Assembly: GCA_005879255.1 (NCBI GenBank)
Contig: VBKY01000177.1
Coordinates: forward strand, 1-35,581
Source of the DNA: Deltaproteobacteria bacterium
GTDB lineage: Bacteria; Desulfobacterota_B; Binatia; UBA9968
Reading direction: 5' to 3'
DNA: 35,581 bases
Shown piece after piece: positions 17,606 through 25,593 of this stretch. A model generated the notes under the pieces. That model did not search any database and was not told the origin of the DNA. It saw nothing but the letters and a program-made list of their open reading frames with translations. The translations under genes were made by a program, and so were the position numbers. Within the stretch, counting starts at the first letter, position 1, and each line of letters begins with the position of its first letter.

Positions 17606-18160
17606 TTACCCGGTAAACGCGTGATGTTTCAAGAACACCTCGGCATCGGCGGCGCCGAAGAACACGAGGCGCACTTCCTTCAGTGATTGGTCTGTGCTGA
17701 GGAATTGCTCGATCGCTCGTGACGATACGTTCGCGGCCTCGTTCAAGGGATAGCTGTAGACACCGGTCGAAATCGCCGGAAACGCAATAGTCGCTAGGCC
17801 ATTCTCCGTCGCCAGCATCAATGAGTTGTGGTAACAAGCCACCAACAATTCCGCTTTGTCCTTGCCACCGCGTCCATATACCGGGCCAACCGTGTGAATC
17901 ACGTGCTTGGCGGTCATTTTTCCTGCGGTAGTGATCACGGCCTGTCCTGTAGGCAGGCCATCCGGGTAGCGAAGTCGGCGGATTTCTTTACACTCGGCTA
18001 ATATCCGTGGCCCGCCGGCACGATGAATCGCCCCGTCGACTCCGCCTCCGCCCAACAAGCTGCTGTTAGCCGCGTTCACGACGGCGTCCACCTGTTCTTT
18101 CGTGATATCGCCGACTCTGATGAGTACGCGGCTAGCCAGGAATGTTTGTAACGCTGCCAT
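17606..18160 (-). CDS. Macro-domain protein (O-acetyl-ADP-ribose deacetylase type)
   Basis: Binds or hydrolyses ADP-ribose derivatives. Hallmarks: VGDITKEQVDAVVNAANSS, then GGGGVDGAIHRAGG, TGQAVITTAG, HTVGPVYG and IAFPAISTGVYSYP, with C-terminal VRLVFFG. ATG 18160 is supported by an AGGGAGG site; the frame stays open to 18217. 184 residues, close to YmdB. It ends two bases before grdC, so it is probably translated from the same message. Why an ADP-ribose protein should travel with glycine reductase genes is not known; chance operon fusion is possible. Confidence 0.92.
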   Translation of the reverse strand: MAALQTFLASRVLIRVGDITKEQVDAVVNAANSSLLGGGGVDGAIHRAGGPRILAECKEIRRLRYPDGLPTGQAVITTAGKMTAKHVIHTVGPVYGRGGKDKAELLVACYHNSLMLATENGLATIAFPAISTGVYSYPLNEAANVSSRAIEQFLSTDQSLKEVRLVFFGAADAEVFLKHHAFTG

Positions 18161-18936
18161 AGCGCCTCCCTGATCCTGTATCACGATCGACCGAGTCAGA
18201 GTTGCACCGTGAAGCATGACGGTAGAGCATAGCGCAACACCCCACTAGCGCCTCCTGACCTCAATTTTATTCTTATGCAGATCTGGTCTATTCACCCTCG
18301 ACGAATTGATCGCCAATGCGAGACCACAGCAAGTAACATCAAAAGTATTGCCAGCGCATCACTGAGCGCAGAATGTCTCGAAGCAGGTGATTGAAGAGCC
18401 GCAGGCAGACACTTGAAGTTTAGAAACGTGTTAGTGCTTCATTTCCTTCATTTCGATGACATAAGTCAATACCTGATCCTTCACTGGCAGGATAGACCCA
18501 TTTGCCACTCGTTGTTTGTTTCTCCGCCTACCCCGACTTATGATGTCAATGGCCGTTCACATTTCAAATCGACGTCGTCGCTCACCCGCTGCCGACGCCC
18601 GATGAACCAATACACGAGGCCAAAAAGCTCACATCCACAAGGTAGATCGAGGAGCGTTAAGCAATTCGATCCAAAGGATCCCATCCCAACGACGTGTGTG
18701 AAGTAATATTGTCTCAATGCAGTATGCCCTCTTTGTATGAATGCTTGACCATAGTCGAGGCTCAGCATGGCAATGTGCGTCATTTCCAGCTTGGCATGAT
18801 GTATTTTCTCTATGCCGTTTTTCTTGGCGTTTTGGGCCGCTTGGGGTGCGTGTTGGGCGGTGCTGCGCTCAGCTTTGCGGTGGTAGCGATAAAAAGCCAA
18901 TTGCCCGGCGTTTCATCAATCATGAACCGCGCTTTG
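18161..18936. other. 776-base gap without a confident gene
   Basis: Open frames exist on both strands (for example 18538-18900 minus, 18694-19068 plus), but none shows a recognisable domain, a good ribosome site or a convincing protein composition. No tRNA, hairpin terminator or repeat was recognised. The first bases must hold the promoter for the macro-grdC-grdA run. The gap may contain gene remnants. Confidence 0.4.
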
Positions 18937-20178
18937 TTATATCCGAACGGACGGCGACGCCAACGCCGAGCGGCGCCAGACTTCCATAGCCATCAGACCA
19001 AAAAGAATCGGCAACGGAAGCGCCCACCAGGCGAGCATCCATGCGCTCAGAAGCACATTCGGCACTAATGGCAGAAACCATGCGATCAGAAGAGCTAAGA
19101 GCACGCGGTGCCGCACCGGATATGGATTTTTTTCTTTCAAGACTTGGTTCAGCATAATAGTTAGAGGGATCGCAAGCAGAGTGCCGTCATAGGAGTATAA
19201 ATGAAAGCTTACGAGCGCCGTCATTACCACAGCAAGCGCGAAGCGCAGATTAAACAACTCATTCTGTTCTTCCGCATTTCGCGGCCACACCTGCAAAGTT
19301 ATAACATACGTTAGTATGGAAAGACCCAATGTCAGCACGTTCGTTGCTTCAGTTATCCCGCCGAGCTGCAATATCATGTACACCAGTCCACGTAAGTTCG
19401 TCATGAGTTCCGGCCAGACGACGTGACCGCGCTGAATCATCGGCAACCACAACGAAAGTAATCTTATCAGGCCGTCCCATCCCACCATCGCCAGTGAGAT
19501 CGCGCCAAGCAACAGCCCCGTGGACAAGAAACCAAATATTGACGACCAACGGCGGTGCAGTACGAAAATCCCGACCAACGGTAGAACGAATTGCGGTTTG
19601 TACAGACCCAAGGCCAACAGGCCACCGGCTATGGCGTAGCGTTTGCGCTTGAGGCTCACAAGAGTTTCGACCAACAGAAAAGTCGTGATTACCGAATCTT
19701 GACCCATTTTGAGAGCTGTTATGGTCGGGTAATAAGCAAACAGCATCAAGGCAAACAGAGACCGGTGCCTGGCCTCGACAAAAGGAAATAGGCGGAGCAA
19801 GATTACCGCAAGCAATAAGGTATTGACCGCCGCCCAGAGCGCGTGGGCGACGGGAAACGAAAATTTGGCCGGTATCAAAAGCGCCAACAGCTCGTAAGGG
19901 GGATGATTGAACGGCAAAGCCCGGTCCCTCCTATAGCCGACGCCAAATTCTTTTTGGTATTCCCTTTGAACCTCTAGATCATATAATTGCGCGCCGTTTC
20001 CATCATTGATGATCTTGGCGCCGCTGTAGTACAGCACGAAATCGAAATAACCGTCCCGGATATCTTCCAGTTGAGTCCAGACGACTGCGCACTGGGCGAA
20101 CAGAGAAAATATCAGTAGGGGAACAAAGGTTAATTTGAACGCCCGATGCCGCTCAGGCGCGCTAGGCGGGCAATTCAT
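18937..20178 (-). CDS. GT87/DUF2029-family polytopic membrane protein
   Basis: Multi-helix inner-membrane protein of the GT-C glycosyltransferase type. After a first helix comes a periplasmic loop with YFDFVLYYSGAKIINDGNGAQLYD, the acidic family signature (DF..yy.ga..l..G...lYd), then FNHPPYELLALLIPAKF and about nine further helices. Relatives transfer mannose from polyprenyl phosphate to lipids or glycans in the envelope. 413 residues is usual. No sugar-activating gene is nearby, so the substrate is unknown. It sits downstream of the HAD-like gene on the same strand, but separated by 452 bases, and is probably transcribed separately. Confidence 0.78.
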   Translation of the reverse strand: MNCPPSAPERHRAFKLTFVPLLIFSLFAQCAVVWTQLEDIRDGYFDFVLYYSGAKIINDGNGAQLYDLEVQREYQKEFGVGYRRDRALPFNHPPYELLALLIPAKFSFPVAHALWAAVNTLLLAVILLRLFPFVEARHRSLFALMLFAYYPTITALKMGQDSVITTFLLVETLVSLKRKRYAIAGGLLALGLYKPQFVLPLVGIFVLHRRWSSIFGFLSTGLLLGAISLAMVGWDGLIRLLSLWLPMIQRGHVVWPELMTNLRGLVYMILQLGGITEATNVLTLGLSILTYVITLQVWPRNAEEQNELFNLRFALAVVMTALVSFHLYSYDGTLLAIPLTIMLNQVLKEKNPYPVRHRVLLALLIAWFLPLVPNVLLSAWMLAWWALPLPILFGLMAMEVWRRSALASPSVRI

Positions 20179-20630
20179 TGGCTGTGGATGTTCTCAAGGT
20201 GTTGTGTGACAGAAAACCGCTCGATTCCTAACCAAACAGCGCCATCTTTTCTAATGCTACCAGCAATTCATCATATCCATGAATGAGAACCGTAGATTGC
20301 TAGATCTGCCAAAGTTACCTTGACACCGAGTCAGGCGGCCGAAGGCATCAGGACGCGGGCTAACAACCAGTACAATCTTAATCGTGCCATTTCTTCACTC
20401 CCACGCTGCACCATTCGAAAATCCCGTTAAACAATTTCCGATTCGTCCAAAAGAACAACGGATGCTTACGCTCTGGCTGGCGCACATCTTTACACGGGAG
20501 TTCTGCGCAGGATTACCTCCACGACAAAAACAAAAGCGGGCGGCCAGAAAATTTCGCCGGGACATCTTTCGGGGAATTTTGGCTAAAAATCCGTTTGGCG
20601 CCATAGGACGCGAATAACGATCGGGATCTT
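20179..20630. other. 452-base gap without a confident gene
   Basis: Two overlapping short open frames on opposite strands (about 70 codons each, 20384-20617) lack domains and ribosome sites. A TTGACA at 20320-20325 has no good partner box downstream. No repeat or RNA gene recognised. Confidence 0.4.
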
Positions 20631-21365
20631 TTAGCCCAATGGCGTGAGCTCCTTTAGCTTAGGCAGCAGCTCATCGTAGCTCTGGATGAGCGCCTTCGGC
20701 CGCGCTGCTTTGAGGGTTTCTTCGTCGTTGTACGAATGCTCCGTCGAGTGCGCGAAGGAAATCACTTCCAGATAGGTGTCGCCAACTTTGCAGCCATCGG
20801 CGTTGTTGGCGGCCTTGATGTACGTGGCCGTGCCGCTCAGCAGAATGATGCGCATATGCTTTGGTCTGTGCTTGCGATAAAGATAATAGAGTCCCTGTTC
20901 CTTGGCGTAATAGGTTTCATCGCGATCGACGATTTCTTCGAAATATCCGCCCATGCCGGCCTTCTCCATCGCCTGGTGCTTGTAGCGCCTTCCGCCGGTG
21001 GTCATAAGAATATTGCGCAAGCCCGCTGTCTTCGTCTCTGCAAGGGACTTTTCTATGCCCGGAATGAAGTCCGGAGGGTTGACGTCATATCCATGACTTT
21101 GGGCGATCTCTAGCGCTTGCCTGCGAATCTCGACACGCTTCGTCTCATTGAACGGGAGCGAGCGGTCTTTTTCGTACTCCTTGGCAAATATCAGCGGAAT
21201 GAGAAAAAGATCGAACGGGCCGTCGGCGATTTTTCTCAGTTGCTCGAAGCTAAGCCGCGGCAGGTTGTAGCGCGGCAAGATCTCATTGGCGATCACATAA
21301 ACGCGTTGGATGTCGGTCTCCACCGTATCGGACATCGTGCGGACCAAGAATGTATCGACTGCCAT
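20631..21365 (-). CDS. HAD-fold protein lacking catalytic aspartates
   Basis: 244 residues with the outline of a Gph-like HAD protein: N-terminal segment FLVRTMSDTVETD at the place of motif I, a cap with LPRYNLPRLSFEQLRKIADGP, motif II NILMTTGG, and IVDRDETYYAKEQG and MRIILLSGTATYIKAANNADG where motifs III and IV lie. The motif I nucleophile and second Asp align with Arg9 and Met11, and the GDxxxD of motif IV reads GTATY, so phosphatase activity is unlikely. It could act as a binding or regulatory protein. ATG 21365 has GGAGGG upstream. It is the last gene of the long run that begins with the MFS transporter. Assignment to HAD rests on the pattern and is moderate. Confidence 0.65.
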   Translation of the reverse strand: MAVDTFLVRTMSDTVETDIQRVYVIANEILPRYNLPRLSFEQLRKIADGPFDLFLIPLIFAKEYEKDRSLPFNETKRVEIRRQALEIAQSHGYDVNPPDFIPGIEKSLAETKTAGLRNILMTTGGRRYKHQAMEKAGMGGYFEEIVDRDETYYAKEQGLYYLYRKHRPKHMRIILLSGTATYIKAANNADGCKVGDTYLEVISFAHSTEHSYNDEETLKAARPKALIQSYDELLPKLKELTPLG

Positions 21366-21424
21366 AGTCCAAGCCCTCCGATAAATCGATCTTAGTGAAC
21401 GTTAGTGAATCCCGCAAGAGGATC

Positions 21425-21706
21425 TCAGTCGCTGCCTTTCTCGAACGGGAGTCGATATTTACGTTCCGTGTTACACTTCTTACAGCTCGGCACGAGATTT
21501 CCTTTGGTCGATTTGCCGCCTCGACTGACGGGAACCAAATGATCCATGGTCAGTTCTCTGGGTGGAAACTTCGCGCTGCAATGATAACAGAGGCCCGCAG
21601 CGCGCTTGCGCTTCCACCATTGACTCGCGCGCAGCTCGCGAGCCTTCTGCCGCTCGCGGCGAATCTGTTCTTCGGAGACTTCAACAAAGAATCGCCAAAA
21701 TTCCAT
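21425..21706 (-). CDS. HNH endonuclease-domain protein
   Basis: 93 residues. A basic, Trp- and Arg-rich N-terminal helix is followed by a zinc-bound HNH unit: Cys40-x-x-Cys43, then DH at 55-56, Asn70 in KGNLVPSC and Cys75-x-x-Cys78. That is the full McrA/HNH_5 layout. Stand-alone HNH proteins of this size are common in bacteria and phages and mostly of unknown role; DNA nicking or cleavage is the family activity. It starts six bases after the stop of the binding-protein gene, with no ribosome site of its own, so translation may be coupled. No phage or restriction genes are nearby. Confidence 0.88.
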   Translation of the reverse strand: MEFWRFFVEVSEEQIRRERQKARELRASQWWKRKRAAGLCYHCSAKFPPRELTMDHLVPVSRGGKSTKGNLVPSCKKCNTERKYRLPFEKGSD

Positions 21707-21712
21707 ATTGAT

Positions 21713-22654
21713 TCACTTCGCAACCGCGCCGGTGAGAAAGCTGGTGTCGATCACCCGACGAGGGTCGAGTTCCTTTTCCTTGTCGGTCCGAAGGCTTCCG
21801 ATGATCGTTTGCACGCCGCCGGTGGTCGGCACTGGTTCCTCGCGTATCCGTTTGCGCAGATTCTCGTAAACGATTCTGAGCTCGGCGTCGCTCTGCTTCG
21901 AGAATTTCCGCAGGTAGGGGATCGCCGCTTCGGGATGACTGCGATAGAACTTGATGCCATCCACATAAGCCCTCATGAACCGATCCACAAACGGGCGGTT
22001 CTCTGCGATCAACGATCCCTTGGTGACAAGGGTATAATGGGCATACTCCACGTCAAGATCAGTAAGATCCGCCATGACGTTCAAGCCCATCCGTTGCACC
22101 TCGACGATCTGCGGTGGCGACAGCAAACTGGCCTGCACATGCCGTCCTTGAAGCGCGGCCAACCGCGCCATCGTCAACCCGACTTGGAGCAAGCGAACAT
22201 CTTTATCCGGGTCGAGGCCCCAGCGCCGCAGCGCTTCCCGGGTCGCAAACTCGTCGCCGGAGCCCAAGCGACTGATAGCCAGGGTCTTGCCTTTAAGATC
22301 CTGAGGTTTTTGCAAGTCCGGCAAAGTGACCATGACGTAATTGAAACGATTTATGAAAACGGCAACGATCTTTAGATCGATGCCGCTGGCCACGGCGGCT
22401 ACCACCGGCACAGCCCCCACGTGGGCAAAGCTTACTTCGCCGGCGATCAAAGACTGTACGACCGTCGCCGAACTCCCGACCTGGATATTTTCCACGTCGA
22501 ACCCGTGTTTCCGGTAAATACCGCCGTTAATGGCGACTTGAAGATGGTCAGAGGTGCCGCCGATGTTGGCAACGCGGATCTTAGTCAGTGGCTGGGCATG
22601 AACAAGTTCAAATGGAAGCAAGAAAGTTAAAACGATCAGCGCCAACACTTTCAC
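21713..22654 (-). CDS. NMT1/THI5-like periplasmic binding protein (start uncertain)
   Basis: SsuA/TauA-like receptor. From GTG 22654 the protein starts MKVLALIVLTFLLPFELVHAQ, a complete signal peptide, followed by TKIRVANIGGTSDHLQVAINGG, GIYRKHGFDVENIQV and LPDLQKPQDLKGKTLAISR, all typical. Later parts carry FVDRFMRAYVDGIKFYRSHPEAA. The frame stays open to an ATG at 22918, but that stretch contains a REP-like palindrome at 22781-22836 and reads as junk, so I reject it; a TTG at 22669 is another option. None of the starts has a good ribosome site. No ABC ATPase or permease lies next to it. Ligand unknown; the neighbouring HyuAB-type genes suggest a substrate of that enzyme. Confidence 0.82.
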   Translation of the reverse strand: MKVLALIVLTFLLPFELVHAQPLTKIRVANIGGTSDHLQVAINGGIYRKHGFDVENIQVGSSATVVQSLIAGEVSFAHVGAVPVVAAVASGIDLKIVAVFINRFNYVMVTLPDLQKPQDLKGKTLAISRLGSGDEFATREALRRWGLDPDKDVRLLQVGLTMARLAALQGRHVQASLLSPPQIVEVQRMGLNVMADLTDLDVEYAHYTLVTKGSLIAENRPFVDRFMRAYVDGIKFYRSHPEAAIPYLRKFSKQSDAELRIVYENLRKRIREEPVPTTGGVQTIIGSLRTDKEKELDPRRVIDTSFLTGAVAK

Positions 22655-22780
22655 CAGCCGAGGAACCAATCGATTTTTTCGAGGGCCCGAGGTTTTCTTC
22701 TGCTCGACGGAGGAAGAAAAAGGTGGGGGTGATGACCTTCTCCCGTCGAAGGCTGCGTCGTAATCTCCCAGACAGGGGTT

Positions 22781-22836
22781 TGTCATCCCGAGCGCACGCG
22801 AGGGATCTAAGATTTCTCGCTGCGCTCGAAATGACA
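22781..22836. repeat. REP-like palindrome
   Basis: Arms TGTCATCCCGAGCGCA (22781-22796) and TGCGCTCGAAATGACA (22821-22836) are reverse complements at 14 of 16 positions, with a second inner inverted repeat GCGAG/CTCGC. This kind of TGTCATTTCGAGCG palindrome is widespread in intergenic DNA of many metagenome bacteria. It lies in the gap between the isochorismatase-like gene and the binding-protein gene. Confidence 0.8.
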
Positions 22837-22956
22837 GAAAAGAACTGAATACGATATTTGCGCAATTGCGAAACAGTCTAACGAGAAGGAAGGAAACTTC
22901 CTGAGTTGCAGTGCACATATCGTACGTTCAGTTTGTCCTAAAGAAACCGAATCAAT

Positions 22957-23511
22957 CTAGGCAAACTCGATCATCCTCAACTTAGTGAAGCGGAACTGCT
23001 TGTGCGCCGACGCCGGCAAGATCGTCATCTGACGGATCGCATACTCATGTTCGTATTGACGTCTGGCGTTGACGCCGTCCAAAGGGATGACGACATCATA
23101 ACGATAAATTCGCGCCGCGGTCGTCGCCGTATAGAGCACGGCAAAATTGGTCGCCGAGCCGACGATAACTAGGTCCCGGCAATTTGATTTGTCCAACTCC
23201 CCCTTGAGCTCGCCGCCCATGAATTTGTCGAAACCGTCGGGATATAAGACCGGTTCGCTTTGACGCCGCTCGAGCGGCGCCGCGACTTCGCCCATCGGTG
23301 TCCCTCTACCGGCAGCGGAGATGGTGTAGAGAATCGGCACGGAAGTTTTTCTCGCCCTTTCCAGAAATTCTGCCAGTGGTTCCATCAATCGCGCGCAAAC
23401 CTCATTCGGGTTTTCGCACCGCGCACTCAAATCCAGCACGACGATTGCCGTCTTTTTGCTGTCCAATTTCAGCCGCTCGGGCTGTGGTCGGTTAGGGCCT
23501 TCCTGGGTCAT
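22957..23511 (-). CDS. Isochorismatase-fold (cysteine hydrolase family) protein lacking the catalytic Cys
   Basis: 184 residues from ATG 23511, which has GAGGAG seven bases upstream; the frame extends six codons further to a TTG. The fold is recognised from KTAIVVLDLSARC (Asp27 of the triad), the Lys in GFDKFMGGEL (Lys96), and IVGSATNFAVLYTATTAARIYRYDV. In active members the last motif reads TNxCV; here the Cys position is Ala124 (codon GCC), so covalent catalysis is not expected. Its start overlaps the end of the gamma-like gene by 20 bases, pointing to co-translation. It may be a regulatory or structural partner, or bind a ureido-type product released by the Hyu-type enzyme; both are guesses. 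Confidence 0.85.
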   Translation of the reverse strand: MTQEGPNRPQPERLKLDSKKTAIVVLDLSARCENPNEVCARLMEPLAEFLERARKTSVPILYTISAAGRGTPMGEVAAPLERRQSEPVLYPDGFDKFMGGELKGELDKSNCRDLVIVGSATNFAVLYTATTAARIYRYDVVIPLDGVNARRQYEHEYAIRQMTILPASAHKQFRFTKLRMIEFA

Positions 23512-23764
23512 CTGGATGCTCCTCGACAAAATCAGTATCCAAAAGCACGGCGCACGACGGGCAGCAAATCTGCCGGAGCAGATAGTCGCCGCTCAAGACC
23601 GACATCAATCCACCGGCTTTGGTCGGCGGCAACAGACGAACCTTGCCGAACCGGCGCCAATCCTGATCGGCGTGGCAGAAGCGATACTCACACTTGCCGC
23701 AGTGGATCCACTCAACGCCATCCAAGACCGCGACCGCCAAATTCTCCCGTAGAGGATGAGTCAT
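23492..23764 (-). CDS. Acetone-carboxylase gamma-like zinc-binding protein
   Basis: 90 residues. Six Cys in two clusters, C22-x-x-C25...C30 and C67 C68-x-x-C71, around a Trp-rich body (HCGKCEYRFCHADQDWRR; QICCPSCAVLLDTDF), as in the small gamma subunits encoded after the large hydantoinase/acetone-carboxylase subunits. Known gamma subunits are often longer (about 160 residues), so this is a compact form. It begins two bases after the HyuB stop and overlaps the next gene by 20 bases. Likely a structural or metal-holding subunit of the HyuA-HyuB complex; the assignment rests on Cys pattern and position. Confidence 0.75.
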   Translation of the reverse strand: MTHPLRENLAVAVLDGVEWIHCGKCEYRFCHADQDWRRFGKVRLLPPTKAGGLMSVLSGDYLLRQICCPSCAVLLDTDFVEEHPDDPGRP

Positions 23765-23766
23765 TC

Positions 23767-25590
23767 TTATGCCCGCAATCGCTCACGCTTCAAACCAAGC
23801 CGCAGCTTTTGTGTCGCGGCAATATCCGGCGCCGCGCCATCGATCACCACGCCGTAAATTTCTTGCGCTTCCTCGCGCGAAACGATGCCGGCTTCGACAT
23901 CGCTCAACACCCGTTCAGGCTCGCGTTCCAACGGATCGCCGTAGCCGCCGCCGCTCGACATGCGCATGTAAAGAACGTCATTCTTGCCGATGTCGAACTC
24001 GCAATAGGGCAAGAGCTTGCTCGTGCCACCGAGCTCTGCTAACTGGTCGGGTGAAATATCTTCTGCGATGGTTTCTTCGACGCGGGCGCCTTCGGTTAGC
24101 ATGAGCAAGCTCGGCGCACCGGGATAACCGCCAAACATTCCCTGGCCGGAGTTTCTCAGCCCGGCCACTCCCAGCGCGACACCTTTGATTTTTCCTTCGG
24201 GAGCATCGTGAACCGTCAGCGCCGATTCGCCGCCGGTGCCGCCGCGAAACTTGCCCGCGCCAGCGCCGCCTTTGGTATTGCGCCGAAACAGATAGAGCAG
24301 CGGAAAATTCGCTTCGAGCCACTCGATGTTGTGGCAGCTAAGCCCGCGCCCGGTATCGTCGCCATCTTTGTAAGAACGCGCGCCGGTGCCGTCCAGCGCG
24401 CCTTCGGAAAGCGTCGAGACGTAATACTTGCCATGCTGATTGACGCCAGCGTGGCGCGCCAATCGGTGGCCGGCGTTGAGCGCCATCACCTCGCCGCGCC
24501 ACTTTTCGCTGGTGGCGAGCATCTGCATGATCGCTGAGTTGGCAACAAACTTTACCGTCGCGCCGCCTGACGTCGTGTTCAGTGAAACCGACGCGGGCGG
24601 CGTCGGATTCACCACCGTGCCTGGAGGCGCGACCACGTCAATGGCTTTCAGCGCGCCGTGGTTTTTAGGCAGATCGTACGCCAGCGTGCACAGGATCGCT
24701 TCGTAGCACGCGCCAAACGTCGCGTGGTACGGCAAGTTGATGCCCTTCTTCGCTTGCGGGCTGCTGCCGGTGAAGTCGAAAAACAAGCGGTCGTCTTTTT
24801 TGTTGAGAGTGACATAGACTTTCCAAGTGTCGCCGGCGTGAATGCTGCCGCTATCGCTCCAGGTGCCGTCCGGGATTTCCGCAATGCGCTTTCTCAGAAT
24901 CGTTTCGGAATAATGCAACATCTCCTGCGATACCGCGGTCACCAGCTCGGGGCCGAACTGTTCGAACAGCGCCTGCATCCGCGATTTGGCGACGTTGTTC
25001 GCCGCGATCTCGCACTTGAGATCGAGCCCAACCATCACCGGTTGGCGGGTCATATTAATGAAGGCGTCGAAAAGATCTTTGCGCAGCTCGCCCCGGTCGA
25101 CCAATTTGATGCCGGGAATGCGAATCCCTTCGTGGCATATTTCCGTCGCCCCGGGAGAGTTACCGCCGGGCGACATGGCGCCGATATCCATCACATGGAC
25201 AAAGGTCGCGCTCCAGCACATCAGTTTGCCGCGAAAGTGAATCGGCGAAATCATGTAGACATCCGACTGATGGATCGCTGCCAGGTAAGGATCGTTGAGC
25301 AGAAATATGTCGTCCGGGTTGATGCCGCCGCTATTCTCGAACCGCTCGATGATTCTTTTCACGGCGAAACCGGCGCAGGCGACATGCCAGCCCATGGAAT
25401 CGCCGGCCGACAGCACGTCGCCATTGGCGAGATAAAGCGACGCCATGTAGTCGTGCATCTGCGTTGTGTTCACCGTGCCGCCGACGCGCTCCAGCGCCGT
25501 ACCCATCTCTTTGGCGATCTGGTAAAGCCGGTGCGAGAGAATTTCAAAAGTTATCGGGTCGACGCTGCTGACAATCGGGTTTACTGCCAT
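23767..25590 (-). CDS. hyuB: Hydantoinase B / acetone-carboxylase alpha-like subunit
   Basis: Large subunit of the HyuB/oxoprolinase family. Starts with SSVDPITFEILSHRLYQIAKEMGTAL, followed by GDSMGWHVACAGFAVKRIIE, HQSDVYMISPIHFRGK, and ends with SSGGGYGDPLEREPERVLSDVEAGIVSREEAQEIYGVV, all hallmarks. 607 residues, a little longer than the 500-600 of stand-alone N-methylhydantoinase B and shorter than acetone carboxylase alpha (about 770). Together with HyuA it hydrolyses cyclic amides or carboxylates ketones with ATP. The start is three bases after the HyuA stop. With a gamma-like gene following, a carboxylase-type complex is as likely as a hydantoinase. Confidence 0.9.
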   Translation of the reverse strand: MAVNPIVSSVDPITFEILSHRLYQIAKEMGTALERVGGTVNTTQMHDYMASLYLANGDVLSAGDSMGWHVACAGFAVKRIIERFENSGGINPDDIFLLNDPYLAAIHQSDVYMISPIHFRGKLMCWSATFVHVMDIGAMSPGGNSPGATEICHEGIRIPGIKLVDRGELRKDLFDAFINMTRQPVMVGLDLKCEIAANNVAKSRMQALFEQFGPELVTAVSQEMLHYSETILRKRIAEIPDGTWSDSGSIHAGDTWKVYVTLNKKDDRLFFDFTGSSPQAKKGINLPYHATFGACYEAILCTLAYDLPKNHGALKAIDVVAPPGTVVNPTPPASVSLNTTSGGATVKFVANSAIMQMLATSEKWRGEVMALNAGHRLARHAGVNQHGKYYVSTLSEGALDGTGARSYKDGDDTGRGLSCHNIEWLEANFPLLYLFRRNTKGGAGAGKFRGGTGGESALTVHDAPEGKIKGVALGVAGLRNSGQGMFGGYPGAPSLLMLTEGARVEETIAEDISPDQLAELGGTSKLLPYCEFDIGKNDVLYMRMSSGGGYGDPLEREPERVLSDVEAGIVSREEAQEIYGVVIDGAAPDIAATQKLRLGLKRERLRA

Positions 25591-25593
25591 GCT

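Noticed and set aside
17604..17837. Upstream extension of grdC
   Set aside because: It overlaps the macro-domain gene in another frame and has no counterpart in GrdC proteins.
18538..18900. 120-codon minus-strand open frame
   Set aside because: No recognisable domain, no ribosome site, and overlapping plus-strand frames of similar quality; not supported as a gene.
20384..20617. 77-codon plus-strand open frame
   Set aside because: A similar minus-strand frame overlaps it; neither has motif or ribosome-site support.
21395..22375. 326-codon plus-strand open frame opposite the HNH and receptor genes
   Set aside because: Shadow of two recognised minus-strand genes; no domain of its own.
22655..22918. 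Upstream extension of the receptor gene
   Set aside because: It contains a palindromic repeat and non-protein-like text before a perfect signal peptide.
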